From contig CALUGA010000002.1 in assembly GCA_944320105.1 (NCBI GenBank), positions 124,001 through 188,000 of the forward strand: 64,000 bases of DNA, given 5' to 3'. The position numbers and the translations under genes are program-made. This DNA is from an uncultured Prevotella sp. Its GTDB lineage: Bacteria; Bacteroidota; Bacteroidia; Bacteroidales; Bacteroidaceae. The notes below the pieces were generated by a model that worked only from the letters and a program-made list of their open reading frames with translations, did no database searches and had not been told where the DNA came from. Shown piece after piece: positions 54,755 to 63,903 of the stretch; position 1 is the first letter of the stretch; the number at the start of each line of letters is the position of its first letter.

Positions 54755-55582
54755 TTACATTTTGCACGTAAAGGTGAGTTCTTTAGGGAAGGCTCGCTTT
54801 AAGTCGACTGGTTGGCGGAAGAGGGCGTATACGCTGCTGCCGCTGCCGCTCATCGAGGCGTAAGCGGCCCCGAGGTCGTAGAGTTGCTGCTTTAGGTGTC
54901 CTATTTCGGGGTGAATGGCGAATACACTCTGCTCGAAGTCGTTGACGAGCCTGCCTCGCCATGCCTCTACGGGCAGCGTAACCACGTCGCGGCAGTTTTC
55001 GGCTGCTGGCTGTGGCTTTATCGTGGCGAAAGCCTCGCGCGTGGACACGGGTATGCCGGGGCATACTATGCCGAGCGTCCACCCGGCAAGGCTCAGCTCA
55101 ATGGGCGTGAGCCTTTCGCCTATGCCTTCGGCGTAGGCTGCGGAGCCGTAGACAAAGAAAGGGCAGTCGGCCCCGAGCTTGGCGGCGTATCGGGCCAAAG
55201 TGGGTTTGTCGAGGCCCAGTTGGCAGGCGTTATTGAGCAGTTTGAGCATGGAAGTGCAGTCGCTGGAGCCTCCGCCCAGCCCAGCTTGCGATGGTATGGC
55301 CTTGTGGAGGTGGGCGTGGATTCGCGGCAGGGGGTGGGTTGCCTTGAGCAGGTTGTAGGCCCTGACCACGAGGTTCTGCTGTTCGTCACCGCCGGGATTG
55401 ATGCCGGTCACCTTGATGTCGCAGTCTGTGGCCGAGGGGAAGCCTTCGTCCATGGGGTGGATTTCGAGGGCGTCGGCCAGCGGCACGGCGCAGAACACGG
55501 TCTCCAGGTCGTGGTAGCCGTCTGGGCGGCGCCCCACGATGCTGAGGCCGAGGTTGATTTTTGCTTTGGGGAAGTCTATCAT
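54755..55582 (-). CDS. ispE: 4-diphosphocytidyl-2-C-methyl-D-erythritol kinase
   Basis: ATP-dependent phosphorylation step of the MEP isoprenoid pathway, a GHMP kinase. The 275-residue chain starts MIDFPKAKINLGLSIVGRRP (substrate Lys), GYHDLETVFCAVPLAD, and has the ATP-binding glycine/serine loop QAGLGGGSSDCTSMLKLLN followed by the catalytic-Asp region AAKLGADCPFFVYG. The C-terminal GAAYASMSGSGSSVYALF is the third GHMP motif. ATG 55582 was chosen because the frame-extended start at 55732 would cross the promoter box 55635-55642 and a divergent regulatory region. Confidence 0.95.
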   Translation of the reverse strand: MIDFPKAKINLGLSIVGRRPDGYHDLETVFCAVPLADALEIHPMDEGFPSATDCDIKVTGINPGGDEQQNLVVRAYNLLKATHPLPRIHAHLHKAIPSQAGLGGGSSDCTSMLKLLNNACQLGLDKPTLARYAAKLGADCPFFVYGSAAYAEGIGERLTPIELSLAGWTLGIVCPGIPVSTREAFATIKPQPAAENCRDVVTLPVEAWRGRLVNDFEQSVFAIHPEIGHLKQQLYDLGAAYASMSGSGSSVYALFRQPVDLKRAFPKELTFTCKM

Positions 55583-55634
55583 CTCTCTTTTTGTTGTTTT
55601 GATTTGTGCTTTGGGCGCGGCGTGCCGCGCGCTG

Positions 55635-55642
55635 CAAAGGTA
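55635..55642 (-). promoter_or_regulatory. TAnnTTTG -7 box for ispE
   Basis: CAAAGGTA reads TACCTTTG on the minus strand, 52 bp before the ispE ATG. Confidence 0.55.
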
Positions 55643-55726
55643 GCAAAAAGTTTTCGCTCGGCGCTCGGCGGCACGGGAAAAAGCCGCAGTGGGGGCGCGG
55701 CGGCGCAAAAAATGTTGTGCCAGGGC

Positions 55727-55757
55727 TTGCATGATTGGCGGATAAACATTATCTTTG
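55727..55757 (+). promoter_or_regulatory. Promoter for ridA-queC with -33 and -7 elements
   Basis: TTG at 55727-55729, 20-bp spacer, TATCTTTG at 55750-55757, 52 bp before the ridA ATG. Confidence 0.65.
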
Positions 55758-55809
55758 TGGACGCAAGAGAAAAGAGCAAACGTAACATTATTCTTTAAAT
55801 TAAAGCATT

Positions 55810-56184
55810 ATGAAAGCATTGAGTACAAGCGAGGCCCCGGCGGCCATAGGGCCGTACAGCCAGGCAATAGAGGCAGGAGGGTTTGTTTATGCATCGGGCC
55901 AGTTGCCCATTGACCCTAAGACGGGGGCTTTCCCCGAAGGGGGCATAAAGGAGCAGACGCGCCAGTCGATAGAGAATGCGCAGGCCATACTGCGCTCGGC
56001 GGGCCTTGACCTTGCCAATGTGGTGAAGACGACGGTGCTGCTGGCCGACATAGCCGACTTCGGCGCAATGAACGAGGTTTACGCCCAGTACTTCAGCGAG
56101 CCTTACCCTGCGCGTTCGGCCTTTGCCGTGAGGGCGTTGCCCAAGGGGGCATTGGTGGAGATTGAGATGGTGGCCGCACGATGA
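55810..56184 (+). CDS. ridA: RidA family 2-iminobutanoate/2-iminopropanoate deaminase
   Basis: Small cytosolic trimer that hydrolyses reactive enamine/imine intermediates made by PLP enzymes. 124 residues, with the N-terminal [33 protein letters not shown], the strand [20 protein letters not shown] and the active-site Arg region [20 protein letters not shown]. It heads a two-gene unit; the stop overlaps queC by 4 bp (ATGA). Confidence 0.93.
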   Translation: MKALSTSEAPAAIGPYSQAIEAGGFVYASGQLPIDPKTGAFPEGGIKEQTRQSIENAQAILRSAGLDLANVVKTTVLLADIADFGAMNEVYAQYFSEPYPARSAFAVRALPKGALVEIEMVAAR

Positions 56185-56840
56185 TGGGTAAGGATGCGCT
56201 ACTGGTGCTGAGCGGCGGCATGGACAGCGTGACGCTGCTCTACGACATGAAGGAGAGCATAGCCATGGCCGTTTCGTTTGACTATGGCAGTCGCCACAAC
56301 GGGCGCGAGCTGCCGTTGGCGGCCATGCACTGTCGCAGGTTGGGTATACCCCATGTTGTGATAGACCTCGGCTTCATTGGCCACTGTTTCAAGAGTTCGC
56401 TGCTCGTAGGCGGCGAGCCTGTGCCGGAGGGACATTACGCGGAGCCGAACATGAGGTCGACGGTGGTGCCGTTCCGTAACGGCATAATGATAGCCGTGGC
56501 TGTGGGCCTGGCTGAATCAGAAGGCCTGCGGCGCGTTCTCCTGGCCAACCACGGTGGCGACCACGCCATTTACCCTGACTGCCGCCCGGAGTTCGTAGGC
56601 GCGATGGATGCCGCCGCCCGGGCCGGCACTTACGCTGGAGTGAGCGTGGAGGGTCCTTACACAAACCTGACCAAGGCCGACATAGCCCGCAGGGGCAAGG
56701 CTTTGGGCATAGATTATGCTGAGACGTGGTCGTGCTACAAGGGCGGGGAGCGCCATTGTGGCCGCTGCGGCACGTGCGTGGAGCGCCGTGAGGCCCTTGC
56801 CGAAGCGGGCATCACCGACACTACGGAATATGAGTCTTGA
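56181..56840 (+). CDS. queC: 7-cyano-7-deazaguanine synthase
   Basis: ATP-dependent conversion of 7-carboxy-7-deazaguanine to preQ0 in queuosine synthesis. The 219-residue protein has the PP-loop [16 protein letters not shown], the substrate segment [18 protein letters not shown] and [16 protein letters not shown], and the zinc site [18 protein letters not shown] with four Cys. It overlaps ridA by 4 bp. After it come the 88-bp tandem repeats and then the hut operon, so no terminator is obvious. Confidence 0.95.
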   Translation: MMGKDALLVLSGGMDSVTLLYDMKESIAMAVSFDYGSRHNGRELPLAAMHCRRLGIPHVVIDLGFIGHCFKSSLLVGGEPVPEGHYAEPNMRSTVVPFRNGIMIAVAVGLAESEGLRRVLLANHGGDHAIYPDCRPEFVGAMDAAARAGTYAGVSVEGPYTNLTKADIARRGKALGIDYAETWSCYKGGERHCGRCGTCVERREALAEAGITDTTEYES

Positions 56841-56892
56841 ATCTTGAATTGGGAGTTATGAATTAGGAATTAGAAGTTAGGAATTGGGATTT

Positions 56893-57244
56893 ATGCAGTA
56901 TGCCGGCCATGCGCAGCCACAAGGCATTTGTCTGTCTCCTGTCTCCTGAATTCTTAAATTGGGAGTTTGGAGTTAGTGTTATGCAGTATGCTGTCCATGT
57001 GCAGCCACAAGGCATTTGTCTGTCTCCCGTCTCCTGAATTCTTAAATTGGGAGTTTGGAGTTAGTGTTATGCAGTATGCTGTCCATGTGCAGTCACAAGG
57101 CATTTGTCTGTCTCCTGTCTCCTGAATTCTTAAATTGTGAGATTGGAGTTGGTATCATGCAGTATGCCGGCCATGCGCAGCCACAAGGCATTTGTCTGTC
57201 TCCTGTCTCCTGTCTCCCGAATTCATTTTATTTATAATTGTTTT
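56893..57244 (+). repeat. Four-copy 88-bp tandem repeat upstream of the hut operon
   Basis: Exact 88-bp period: ATGCAGTATGC recurs at 56893, 56981, 57069 and 57157. Each unit includes GCAGCCACAAGGCATTTGTC, a run of CTGTCTCC copies and, in most units, CTGAATTCTTAAATT, a GAATTC site. Units 2 and 3 are almost identical; units 1 and 4 are slightly diverged and the last is truncated at the ftcD start. The preceding 50 bp are also internally repetitive (GAATTAGGAATTAG). Confidence 0.9.
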
Positions 57245-57245
57245 T

Positions 57246-58967
57246 ATGTCAACAGAAAGGCGTATAATAGAGTGCGTTCCCAACTTTAGCGAGGGGCGCG
57301 ACATGACAGTGATAAGGCAGATAACGGCCGAAGTGGAGACTGTGGAGGGCGTGAGACTGCTCGACGTGGATCCAGGCGAGGCCACCAACCGCACTGTGGT
57401 GACCTTTGCGGGTGAGCCTGAGGCCGTGGTGGAGGCTGCCTTCAAGGCTGCGCGCAAGGCGGCTGAGCTTATTGATATGCGCCGCCACCATGGCGCGCAC
57501 CCGCGTATAGGTGCTACCGACGTGCTGCCGCTCGTTCCGGTGAGCGGAGTAACGATAGAGGAGTGCGCCGACATGGCCCGTGGCTTGGCTCGCCGTCTGG
57601 CAGACGAGGTGGGCATCCCCTGCTATTGCTACGAAGCGGCTGCCTTGAGGCCCGAGCGAAAGAACTTGGCCGTGTGCCGCAAGGGCGAGTATGAGGCCGT
57701 GGCCGAGCGTATGGAATGCGAAGCTGAGCGGCCAGATTTCGGGGCGCGTCCCTACGACGAGGCCATGGCTCGCACTGGTTGCACCGTTGTGGGGGCGAGG
57801 GATTTCCTCATTGCGGTGAACTTTAACCTCAACACCACATCGACGCGCAGGGCCAATGCTGTGGCCTTTGATGTGAGGGAGAAAGGCAGGCCCGAGCGCA
57901 AGGGCAATCCCATAACGGGCGAGATAGTGCGCGACGCCGACGGCAACCCCATGATGCGCCCTGGCACGCTGAAGGGAACGAAGGCCATTGGATGGTTCAT
58001 CAAGGAGTATGGCATAGCCCAGGTGTCGATGAACATCACCGACATCAAGACTACGCCGCTGCACGTGGCTTTCGAGGAGGTGTGCCGCTGCGCTGCCGTC
58101 CGCGGACTGCGCGTCACTGGCACCGAAATCGTGGGGTTGGTACCCGAGAGTTCGCTGGTGGAGGCTGGGCGTTACTTCCTGCGCAAGCAGCATCGCTCTA
58201 CGGGCATACCCAAGGAGGATGTGGTGCAGATTGCCGTGAAGTCGCTTGGCCTTGGCGACCTCAAGCCTTTCGTGCCAGGGGAAAAGGTGATAGAGTGTCT
58301 GCTCGATGCCCCTGAGGCCAAGGCCGCCACGCGCCTCACGCAGCTTAGCGTGGAGGAGTTTGCACATGAGACGCTGCGCGAGTCGCCAGCCCCTGGCGGT
58401 GGCTCGGCATCGGCATACATGGGCGCGCTGGGTGCCGCCCTTGGTGGCATGGTGGCCAATCTCTCGGCCCACAAGCCTGGATGGGACGACCGCTGGGAGG
58501 TGTTCAGCCAGTGGGCTGAGCGCGGAGCGGAGCTTGAGGCTGAGCTGCTGCGGCTTGTGGACGAGGACACGGCGGCTTTCAATCGCATAATGGAGGCTTT
58601 CGCCATGCCGAAGGGTACTGAGGCCGAGAGGCAGGCGCGTTCGCAGGCCATACAGGCAGCAACGCTCTTGGCAGCCGAGGTGCCGCTCGCCACGATGAGG
58701 GCAGCGGCCAAGGTGTTCGACGTATGCCGCGCCATGGTGCAGACGGGCAACCCTAACAGCGTGTCTGACGCCGGGGTGGGCGCACTGGCTGTGCGTGCCG
58801 CAGTGCTCGGCGCCGGGCTTAACGTGAAGATCAACGCTGCCTCGCTGAAGGACAGGCAGGCTGCCGGGGCGCTCGTGGCTGAGGCTGACGGCCTCATTGC
58901 AGGCGCAACCAAGGCCGAGCAGGAGATTCTGGCGATGGTGGATAAGGTAATAGATAAAAACTTATGA
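57246..58967 (+). CDS. ftcD-fchA: Bifunctional glutamate formimidoyltransferase / formimidotetrahydrofolate cyclodeaminase
   Basis: Transfers the formimino group of N-formimino-L-glutamate to tetrahydrofolate and then deaminates it to methenyl-THF, the last steps of histidine breakdown. 573 residues: the formiminotransferase N-terminal half (RRIIECVPNFSEGRDMTVIR, catalytic His region MRRHHGAHPRIGATDVLPL) and the cyclodeaminase C-terminal half from about residue 370 (HETLRESPAPGGGSASAYMG, ALGAALGGMVANLSAHKPGW). The fused form is like the animal enzyme and common in Bacteroidales. ATG 57246 follows the 88-bp repeats by two bases. First gene of the hut operon, 3 bp before hutU. Confidence 0.94.
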   Translation: MSTERRIIECVPNFSEGRDMTVIRQITAEVETVEGVRLLDVDPGEATNRTVVTFAGEPEAVVEAAFKAARKAAELIDMRRHHGAHPRIGATDVLPLVPVSGVTIEECADMARGLARRLADEVGIPCYCYEAAALRPERKNLAVCRKGEYEAVAERMECEAERPDFGARPYDEAMARTGCTVVGARDFLIAVNFNLNTTSTRRANAVAFDVREKGRPERKGNPITGEIVRDADGNPMMRPGTLKGTKAIGWFIKEYGIAQVSMNITDIKTTPLHVAFEEVCRCAAVRGLRVTGTEIVGLVPESSLVEAGRYFLRKQHRSTGIPKEDVVQIAVKSLGLGDLKPFVPGEKVIECLLDAPEAKAATRLTQLSVEEFAHETLRESPAPGGGSASAYMGALGAALGGMVANLSAHKPGWDDRWEVFSQWAERGAELEAELLRLVDEDTAAFNRIMEAFAMPKGTEAERQARSQAIQAATLLAAEVPLATMRAAAKVFDVCRAMVQTGNPNSVSDAGVGALAVRAAVLGAGLNVKINAASLKDRQAAGALVAEADGLIAGATKAEQEILAMVDKVIDKNL

Positions 58968-58970
58968 TTT

Positions 58971-60992
58971 ATGGATAAAGAGCAATTCGCCGCCGACATT
59001 AGGGCCGGCATACCAAGTGTGCTGCCCGAACCTATGCCTTACGACCCGGACATTAACCATGCCCCGAGGCGCAAGGACATACTTTCGCCTGCCGGAAAGC
59101 GCCTCGCGCTGCGCAATGCGCTGAGGTACTTCCCAAAGAAGTTCCACGCCACGCTGGCACCGGAGTTTGCTGAGGAGCTTGACAAGTATGGCCGCATATA
59201 TATGTACCGCTTTAGGCCGAGGTACGAGATGTATGCCCGTCCTATCGATGAGTACCCGCACCGCTCGCTGCAGGCCGCGGCCATAATGCTGATGATACAG
59301 AACAACCTCAACCCAGCTGTGGCGCAGCACCCGCACGAACTAATAATATATGGTGGAAACGGGGCCATATTCCAGAATTGGGCGCAGTACAGGTTGACGA
59401 TGAAATATCTCAGCGAGATGACCGACGAGCAGACCCTCGTGATGTATTCCGGGCATCCGCTGGGCCTCTTCCCCTCGCACAAGAATGCACCGAGGGTGGT
59501 CGTGACCAACGGAATGGTGATACCCAACTACTCTAAACCTGACGACTGGGAGCGCATGAACGCCCTCGGCGTGAGCCAGTATGGCCAGATGACGGCCGGC
59601 TCTTATATGTACATAGGACCGCAGGGGATAGTGCATGGCACAACAATCACAGTGCTCAACGCCGCCCGCATGAAGATGGCTAATGAGTCAGGGCGCACCG
59701 ACATACGGGGGATGCTCTTCGTGTCGTCGGGCCTTGGCGGAATGTCGGGGGCGCAGCCAAAGGCTGGCAACATAGCCGGGGTGGTGAGCGTGGTGGCCGA
59801 AATCAATCCCTTGGCGGCTCGCAAGCGTTATGAGCAGGGCTGGGTGGATGAGCTTCACGACGACCTCGGCGAGCTTATGCCTGCCATACGAAAGGCCGTG
59901 GCCGAGAGGCGGACGGTGTCGATGGCGTATATAGGCAATGTGGTTGACTTATGGGAGCGGCTTGCCGAAGAAGGCATCAACGTAGACCTCGGCAGCGACC
60001 AGACATCGCTGCACAACCCATGGGCCGGAGGTTACTATCCCGTGGGCATGACGCTCGATGAGTCGAAGCGGATGATGGCCGACGATCCTGCAGAGTTCCG
60101 GCTGAGGGTGCAGGCTTCGCTGCGCCGCCAGGTGGCTGCCATCAACAAGCTGGCGGCTCGCGGAATGTATTTCTTCGACTATGGCAACGCCTTCCTCCTG
60201 CAATCGCAGCGCGCCGGGGCCGACATAATGGGGGCTGACGGCAGCTTCCGCTATCCGTCATACGTGCAGGACATCATGGGGCCGATGTTCTTTGACTATG
60301 GCTTCGGTCCATTCCGTTGGGTGTGTACCTCGGGCGACCCAGCCGACCTTGCCGTGACCGACCGCATCGCCACTGAGGTGCTTGAGGGCATCAGGCAGAC
60401 GGCTCCCGCAGAGATATCTCACCAGCTCGACGACAACATTCACTGGATACGGGAGGCCGGCCGCAACCACCTCGTGGTTGGCTCACAGGCTCGCATTCTC
60501 TATGCTGACGCAGAAGGACGCACCAAGATTGCCTTGGCTTTCAACGAGGCTATACGCCGGGGCGAGATAAGTCGCCCTGTGGTATTGGGGCGCGACCACC
60601 ACGATGTGTCGGGTACCGACTCGCCATTCCGCGAAACAAGCAACATCTACGACGGCTCGCAGTTCTGCGCCGACATGGCCGTGCAGAACGTTATCGGCGA
60701 TGCTTTCCGGGGTGCGACGTGGGTGTCGCTGCACAACGGTGGCGGAGTAGGTTGGGGCGAGGTCATCAATGGTGGCTTCGGCATGGTAATCGACGGTGGT
60801 GAGGACAGCGACCGCCACATCCGCGAGATGCTCTTCTGGGATGTTAACAACGGCATAGCCCGCCGCAGTTGGGCGCGCAACGAAGGTTCAATGCGCAGCA
60901 TCGAGCGCGAGATGCTGCGTACACCGGGGCTTACAGTCACCATGCCAAACCTCGTGGACGATAGTGTGCTCGACAATTTAATTAAGAATTAA
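58971..60992 (+). CDS. hutU: Urocanate hydratase
   Basis: Hydrates urocanate to imidazolone propionate using a tightly bound NAD+ as electrophile. 673 residues, the long form (classical bacterial HutU about 557), typical of Bacteroidales. NAD-binding region GMLFVSSGLGGMSGAQPKAG, substrate region DLGSDQTSLHNPWAGGYYP, SYVQDIMGPMFFDYGFGPFR and the nicotinamide-proximal HNGGGVGWGEVINGGFGMVI. It is followed by hutH after 37 bp. Confidence 0.95.
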   Translation: MDKEQFAADIRAGIPSVLPEPMPYDPDINHAPRRKDILSPAGKRLALRNALRYFPKKFHATLAPEFAEELDKYGRIYMYRFRPRYEMYARPIDEYPHRSLQAAAIMLMIQNNLNPAVAQHPHELIIYGGNGAIFQNWAQYRLTMKYLSEMTDEQTLVMYSGHPLGLFPSHKNAPRVVVTNGMVIPNYSKPDDWERMNALGVSQYGQMTAGSYMYIGPQGIVHGTTITVLNAARMKMANESGRTDIRGMLFVSSGLGGMSGAQPKAGNIAGVVSVVAEINPLAARKRYEQGWVDELHDDLGELMPAIRKAVAERRTVSMAYIGNVVDLWERLAEEGINVDLGSDQTSLHNPWAGGYYPVGMTLDESKRMMADDPAEFRLRVQASLRRQVAAINKLAARGMYFFDYGNAFLLQSQRAGADIMGADGSFRYPSYVQDIMGPMFFDYGFGPFRWVCTSGDPADLAVTDRIATEVLEGIRQTAPAEISHQLDDNIHWIREAGRNHLVVGSQARILYADAEGRTKIALAFNEAIRRGEISRPVVLGRDHHDVSGTDSPFRETSNIYDGSQFCADMAVQNVIGDAFRGATWVSLHNGGGVGWGEVINGGFGMVIDGGEDSDRHIREMLFWDVNNGIARRSWARNEGSMRSIEREMLRTPGLTVTMPNLVDDSVLDNLIKN

Positions 60993-61029
60993 AAATAAAG
61001 AATCAAGAAAAACTCAAATAATCCCCTCC

Positions 61030-62520
61030 ATGGTTCATGAGATATCTGCCGGACACCTCACTATAGAGCGTATCGGCGAAATAATAGGCAAGGGCTACAA
61101 GCTGAAGCTCAGCGACGACGCCAAGTGCAGGATTGTGCGCTGCCGCGAATACCTCGACAGCAAGATAGCCGAGAACAACTCACCCATCTATGGCGTAACG
61201 ACGGGCTTCGGCTCGCTTTGCAATGTATCCATCGGCAAGGACCACCTCGCCCAGTTGCAGATAAACCTCATGATGTCGCATGCCTGCGGCACGGGCGAGC
61301 GTGTGCCTAACGAGGTGGTGAAGATAATGCTGCTGCTCAAGGTGCAGTCGCTAAGCTATGGGTATTCCGGCTGCAAGCTCGACACAGTGGAGCGCCTTGT
61401 TGACTTCTTCAACAACGACGTCTATCCCGTGGTATATATGCAAGGCTCCCTTGGGGCATCGGGCGACCTCGTGCCGCTGGCGCATCTTTCGCTTCCGCTC
61501 GTGGGGCTGGGCGAGGTAGAGTTCCGCGGCAAGGTGATGAGCGGCGCCGAGGCACTGCGCAAAAATGGATGGAAGCCCATACAGCTGGCTTCAAAGGAAG
61601 GGCTGGCGCTGCTCAACGGCACGCAGAACATGAGTGCCTTCGCCGTGTGGGCCATACTTAATGCCACGCGGCTTTGCGGCTGGGCCGATGCCATCTCGGC
61701 CATGTCGCTCGATGCTTATTGCGGACTTGTGGAGCCTTTCACTGACGCGGTACACCAAGTGAGGCCCCACCATGGGCAGATAGAGACCGCAAGGCGCATG
61801 CGAGCCTTGCTCGGCGGCAGCGAGATAGTGGCCAAGCCAAAGGAGTACGTGCAGGACCCCTATTCTTTCCGTTGCATACCGCAGGTGCATGGCGCGGTGA
61901 AAGACACGCTGGCCTATGTCCGCTCGGTTATTGACATTGAGATAAATTCGGCCACAGACAACCCCACGGTATGTCCCGATGACGACATCATCATCTCCGC
62001 AGGCAACTTCCACGGCGAGCCGATAGCCCTGCCCATGGACTTCCTTGCCATTGCCGTAAGCGAGCTGGCCAACATTTCCGAGCGCCGCATCTACAAGCTC
62101 GTTTCCGGCACAAGGGGGCTGCCCAGCTTCCTCGTGGCCAACCCGGGCGTAAACAGCGGGTTCATGATCACGCAGTACACGGCGGCGTCGGTCGTAAGCC
62201 TCAACAAGTGTCTCTGCGCCCCTGCCTCGGTAGACAGCATACCCTCGAGCCAAGGGCAAGAAGACCACGTCAGCATGGGGGCCAATGCCGCCCTCAAGCT
62301 ATACAAGGTTGTGCTCAACACCGAGAGGGTGCTGGCCATCGAGCTGTTCAACGCCGCCCAGGCCCTCGACTTCCGCCGCCCGCTCAAGTCGTCGGCGGCA
62401 GTCGAGTCGGTGCACGCCGCCTACCGCCGCGTGGTGCCTTTCATCGTCAATGACGAAGTGATGTATCCCCACATATCCCGTTCGATAGACTTCCTCAGAG
62501 ACAATGCGCCTGCTTGTTGA
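61030..62520 (+). CDS. hutH: Histidine ammonia-lyase
   Basis: Removes ammonia from histidine to give urocanate, first step of the pathway. 496 residues with the ASG triad (143-145) in MQGSLGASGDLVPLAHLSLP, which cyclises autocatalytically to the MIO prosthetic group. Other landmarks are YGVTTGFGSLCNVSIG (catalytic Tyr), NGTQNMSAFAVWAIL and SSQGQEDHVSMGANAALK. It overlaps hutI by 17 bp (62504-62520), so the two are coupled. Confidence 0.96.
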   Translation: MVHEISAGHLTIERIGEIIGKGYKLKLSDDAKCRIVRCREYLDSKIAENNSPIYGVTTGFGSLCNVSIGKDHLAQLQINLMMSHACGTGERVPNEVVKIMLLLKVQSLSYGYSGCKLDTVERLVDFFNNDVYPVVYMQGSLGASGDLVPLAHLSLPLVGLGEVEFRGKVMSGAEALRKNGWKPIQLASKEGLALLNGTQNMSAFAVWAILNATRLCGWADAISAMSLDAYCGLVEPFTDAVHQVRPHHGQIETARRMRALLGGSEIVAKPKEYVQDPYSFRCIPQVHGAVKDTLAYVRSVIDIEINSATDNPTVCPDDDIIISAGNFHGEPIALPMDFLAIAVSELANISERRIYKLVSGTRGLPSFLVANPGVNSGFMITQYTAASVVSLNKCLCAPASVDSIPSSQGQEDHVSMGANAALKLYKVVLNTERVLAIELFNAAQALDFRRPLKSSAAVESVHAAYRRVVPFIVNDEVMYPHISRSIDFLRDNAPAC

Positions 62521-63742
62521 GAACATATCACGGCTTGCCGGCATTGGCAACGAAGGGCGGCTGCGCCTTTGCGGGGCCGGCATGTCGGTGCTCAATGAAC
62601 TCAACAATGCATGGCTTCTCGTTGAAGACGGGCGCTTTGCAGCCTTCGGCGGGAAAGGAGGCATCCCGCCGGAGGGGCTGCGGGCTGACGTAGTGGTGGA
62701 TGCACGCGGCGGAACAGTGCTTCCGTCGTGGTGTGATCCGCATACCCACATCGTATATGCGGGCAGCCGCGAGGGAGAGTTCGTTGACAAGATTCGCGGG
62801 TTGAGCTATGCCGAGATAGCCCGCAGGGGAGGGGGCATACTTAATTCGGCCGACCTGCTCCATACGCTCACCGAAAACCAACTGTACGTCCAGGCCATGC
62901 GCCGCGTGCGCGAGGTGATGCAGAAAGGCACCGGGTGCATAGAGATAAAGAGCGGATATGGGCTCAATACGGTCGACGAACTCAAGATGCTCCGTGTGAT
63001 ACGCCGCATCGGCGAGAGCGTTCCGGCCCGCGTGGTGTCCACTTTCCTGGGTGCTCACGCCATAGGCCGTGGCTACAGCCATGCCGAATACGTAGACCTT
63101 GTCGTTGACGAGATGATGCCAGAGGTGGGGCGCGAGCGGCTGGCCGACTTTGTCGACGTGTTCTGCGACGAAGGTTTCTTCACACCCGAAGACACCGACC
63201 GCATACTCGATGCTGCCGCCCGCTGGGGCATGAAGCCAAAGATTCATGTCGACGAGCTGGCTTCCATCGGCGGGTTGCAGGTGGGAGTGAGGCATGGGGC
63301 ACTGTCTGTCGACCACCTGGAGCACATGACCGATGGCGAGTTTGACATCCTTCGGGGCAGCGCCACCATGCCCACGGCACTGCCCGGCACGTCGTTCTTC
63401 CTCAATATGCCATACGCCCCGGCCCGCAAGATGATTGACAGCGGCCTGCCGGTGGCCATCGCCAGTGACTACAACCCAGGCTCCACGCCATCGGGCGACA
63501 TGAAGTTCGTCGTTTCGCTGGCCTGCATAAAGATGCGCCTGCTGCCCGCCGAGGCCATCAATGCCGCCACCCTTAATTCGGCGTGTGCCATGGGATTGAG
63601 TTCGGAATACGGGTCGATAGACGTCGGCAAGGTAGCCAACTTCTTCATAACCGAGCCTGTTCCCTCGATAGACTTTATCCCTTATGCCTACACCACGCCC
63701 GTTGTCAGCCGTGTGTTTCTTGCCGGCAAGGAGGTGGGGTGA
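62504..63742 (+). CDS. hutI: Imidazolonepropionase
   Basis: Zinc/iron amidohydrolase that opens the imidazolone ring of imidazolone propionate to formiminoglutamate. 412 residues with the metal-binding LPSWCDPHTHIVYAGSREGE, substrate region IEIKSGYGLNTVDELKMLRV, FLGAHAIGRGY, the second His set KIHVDELASIGGLQ and VDHLEHMT, and the Asp in ALPGTSFFLNMPYAPARK to ASDYNPGSTPSGDMKF. With the three preceding genes the pathway from histidine to glutamate plus methenyl-THF is complete here. Confidence 0.96.
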   Translation: MRLLVENISRLAGIGNEGRLRLCGAGMSVLNELNNAWLLVEDGRFAAFGGKGGIPPEGLRADVVVDARGGTVLPSWCDPHTHIVYAGSREGEFVDKIRGLSYAEIARRGGGILNSADLLHTLTENQLYVQAMRRVREVMQKGTGCIEIKSGYGLNTVDELKMLRVIRRIGESVPARVVSTFLGAHAIGRGYSHAEYVDLVVDEMMPEVGRERLADFVDVFCDEGFFTPEDTDRILDAAARWGMKPKIHVDELASIGGLQVGVRHGALSVDHLEHMTDGEFDILRGSATMPTALPGTSFFLNMPYAPARKMIDSGLPVAIASDYNPGSTPSGDMKFVVSLACIKMRLLPAEAINAATLNSACAMGLSSEYGSIDVGKVANFFITEPVPSIDFIPYAYTTPVVSRVFLAGKEVG

Positions 63743-63903
63743 TGTTGGTGGCCCGGCGATGGCTGCCGGAAACATTGGGCGGGAGCCGCTCCGCACTGCT
63801 GCCTACCGTGGCGTAGGGTGGCAGGCGTGGCGGTTTTCTGCATCCGTGTGCGTGGCCCGCGGGCTTCATGTCTCAAGGCCGCGGCCTGTGCGTTCTGGCG
63901 TTA

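Noticed and set aside
56893..57244. CRISPR array
   Set aside because: The 88-bp units are contiguous tandem repeats with no spacers and no cas genes nearby.
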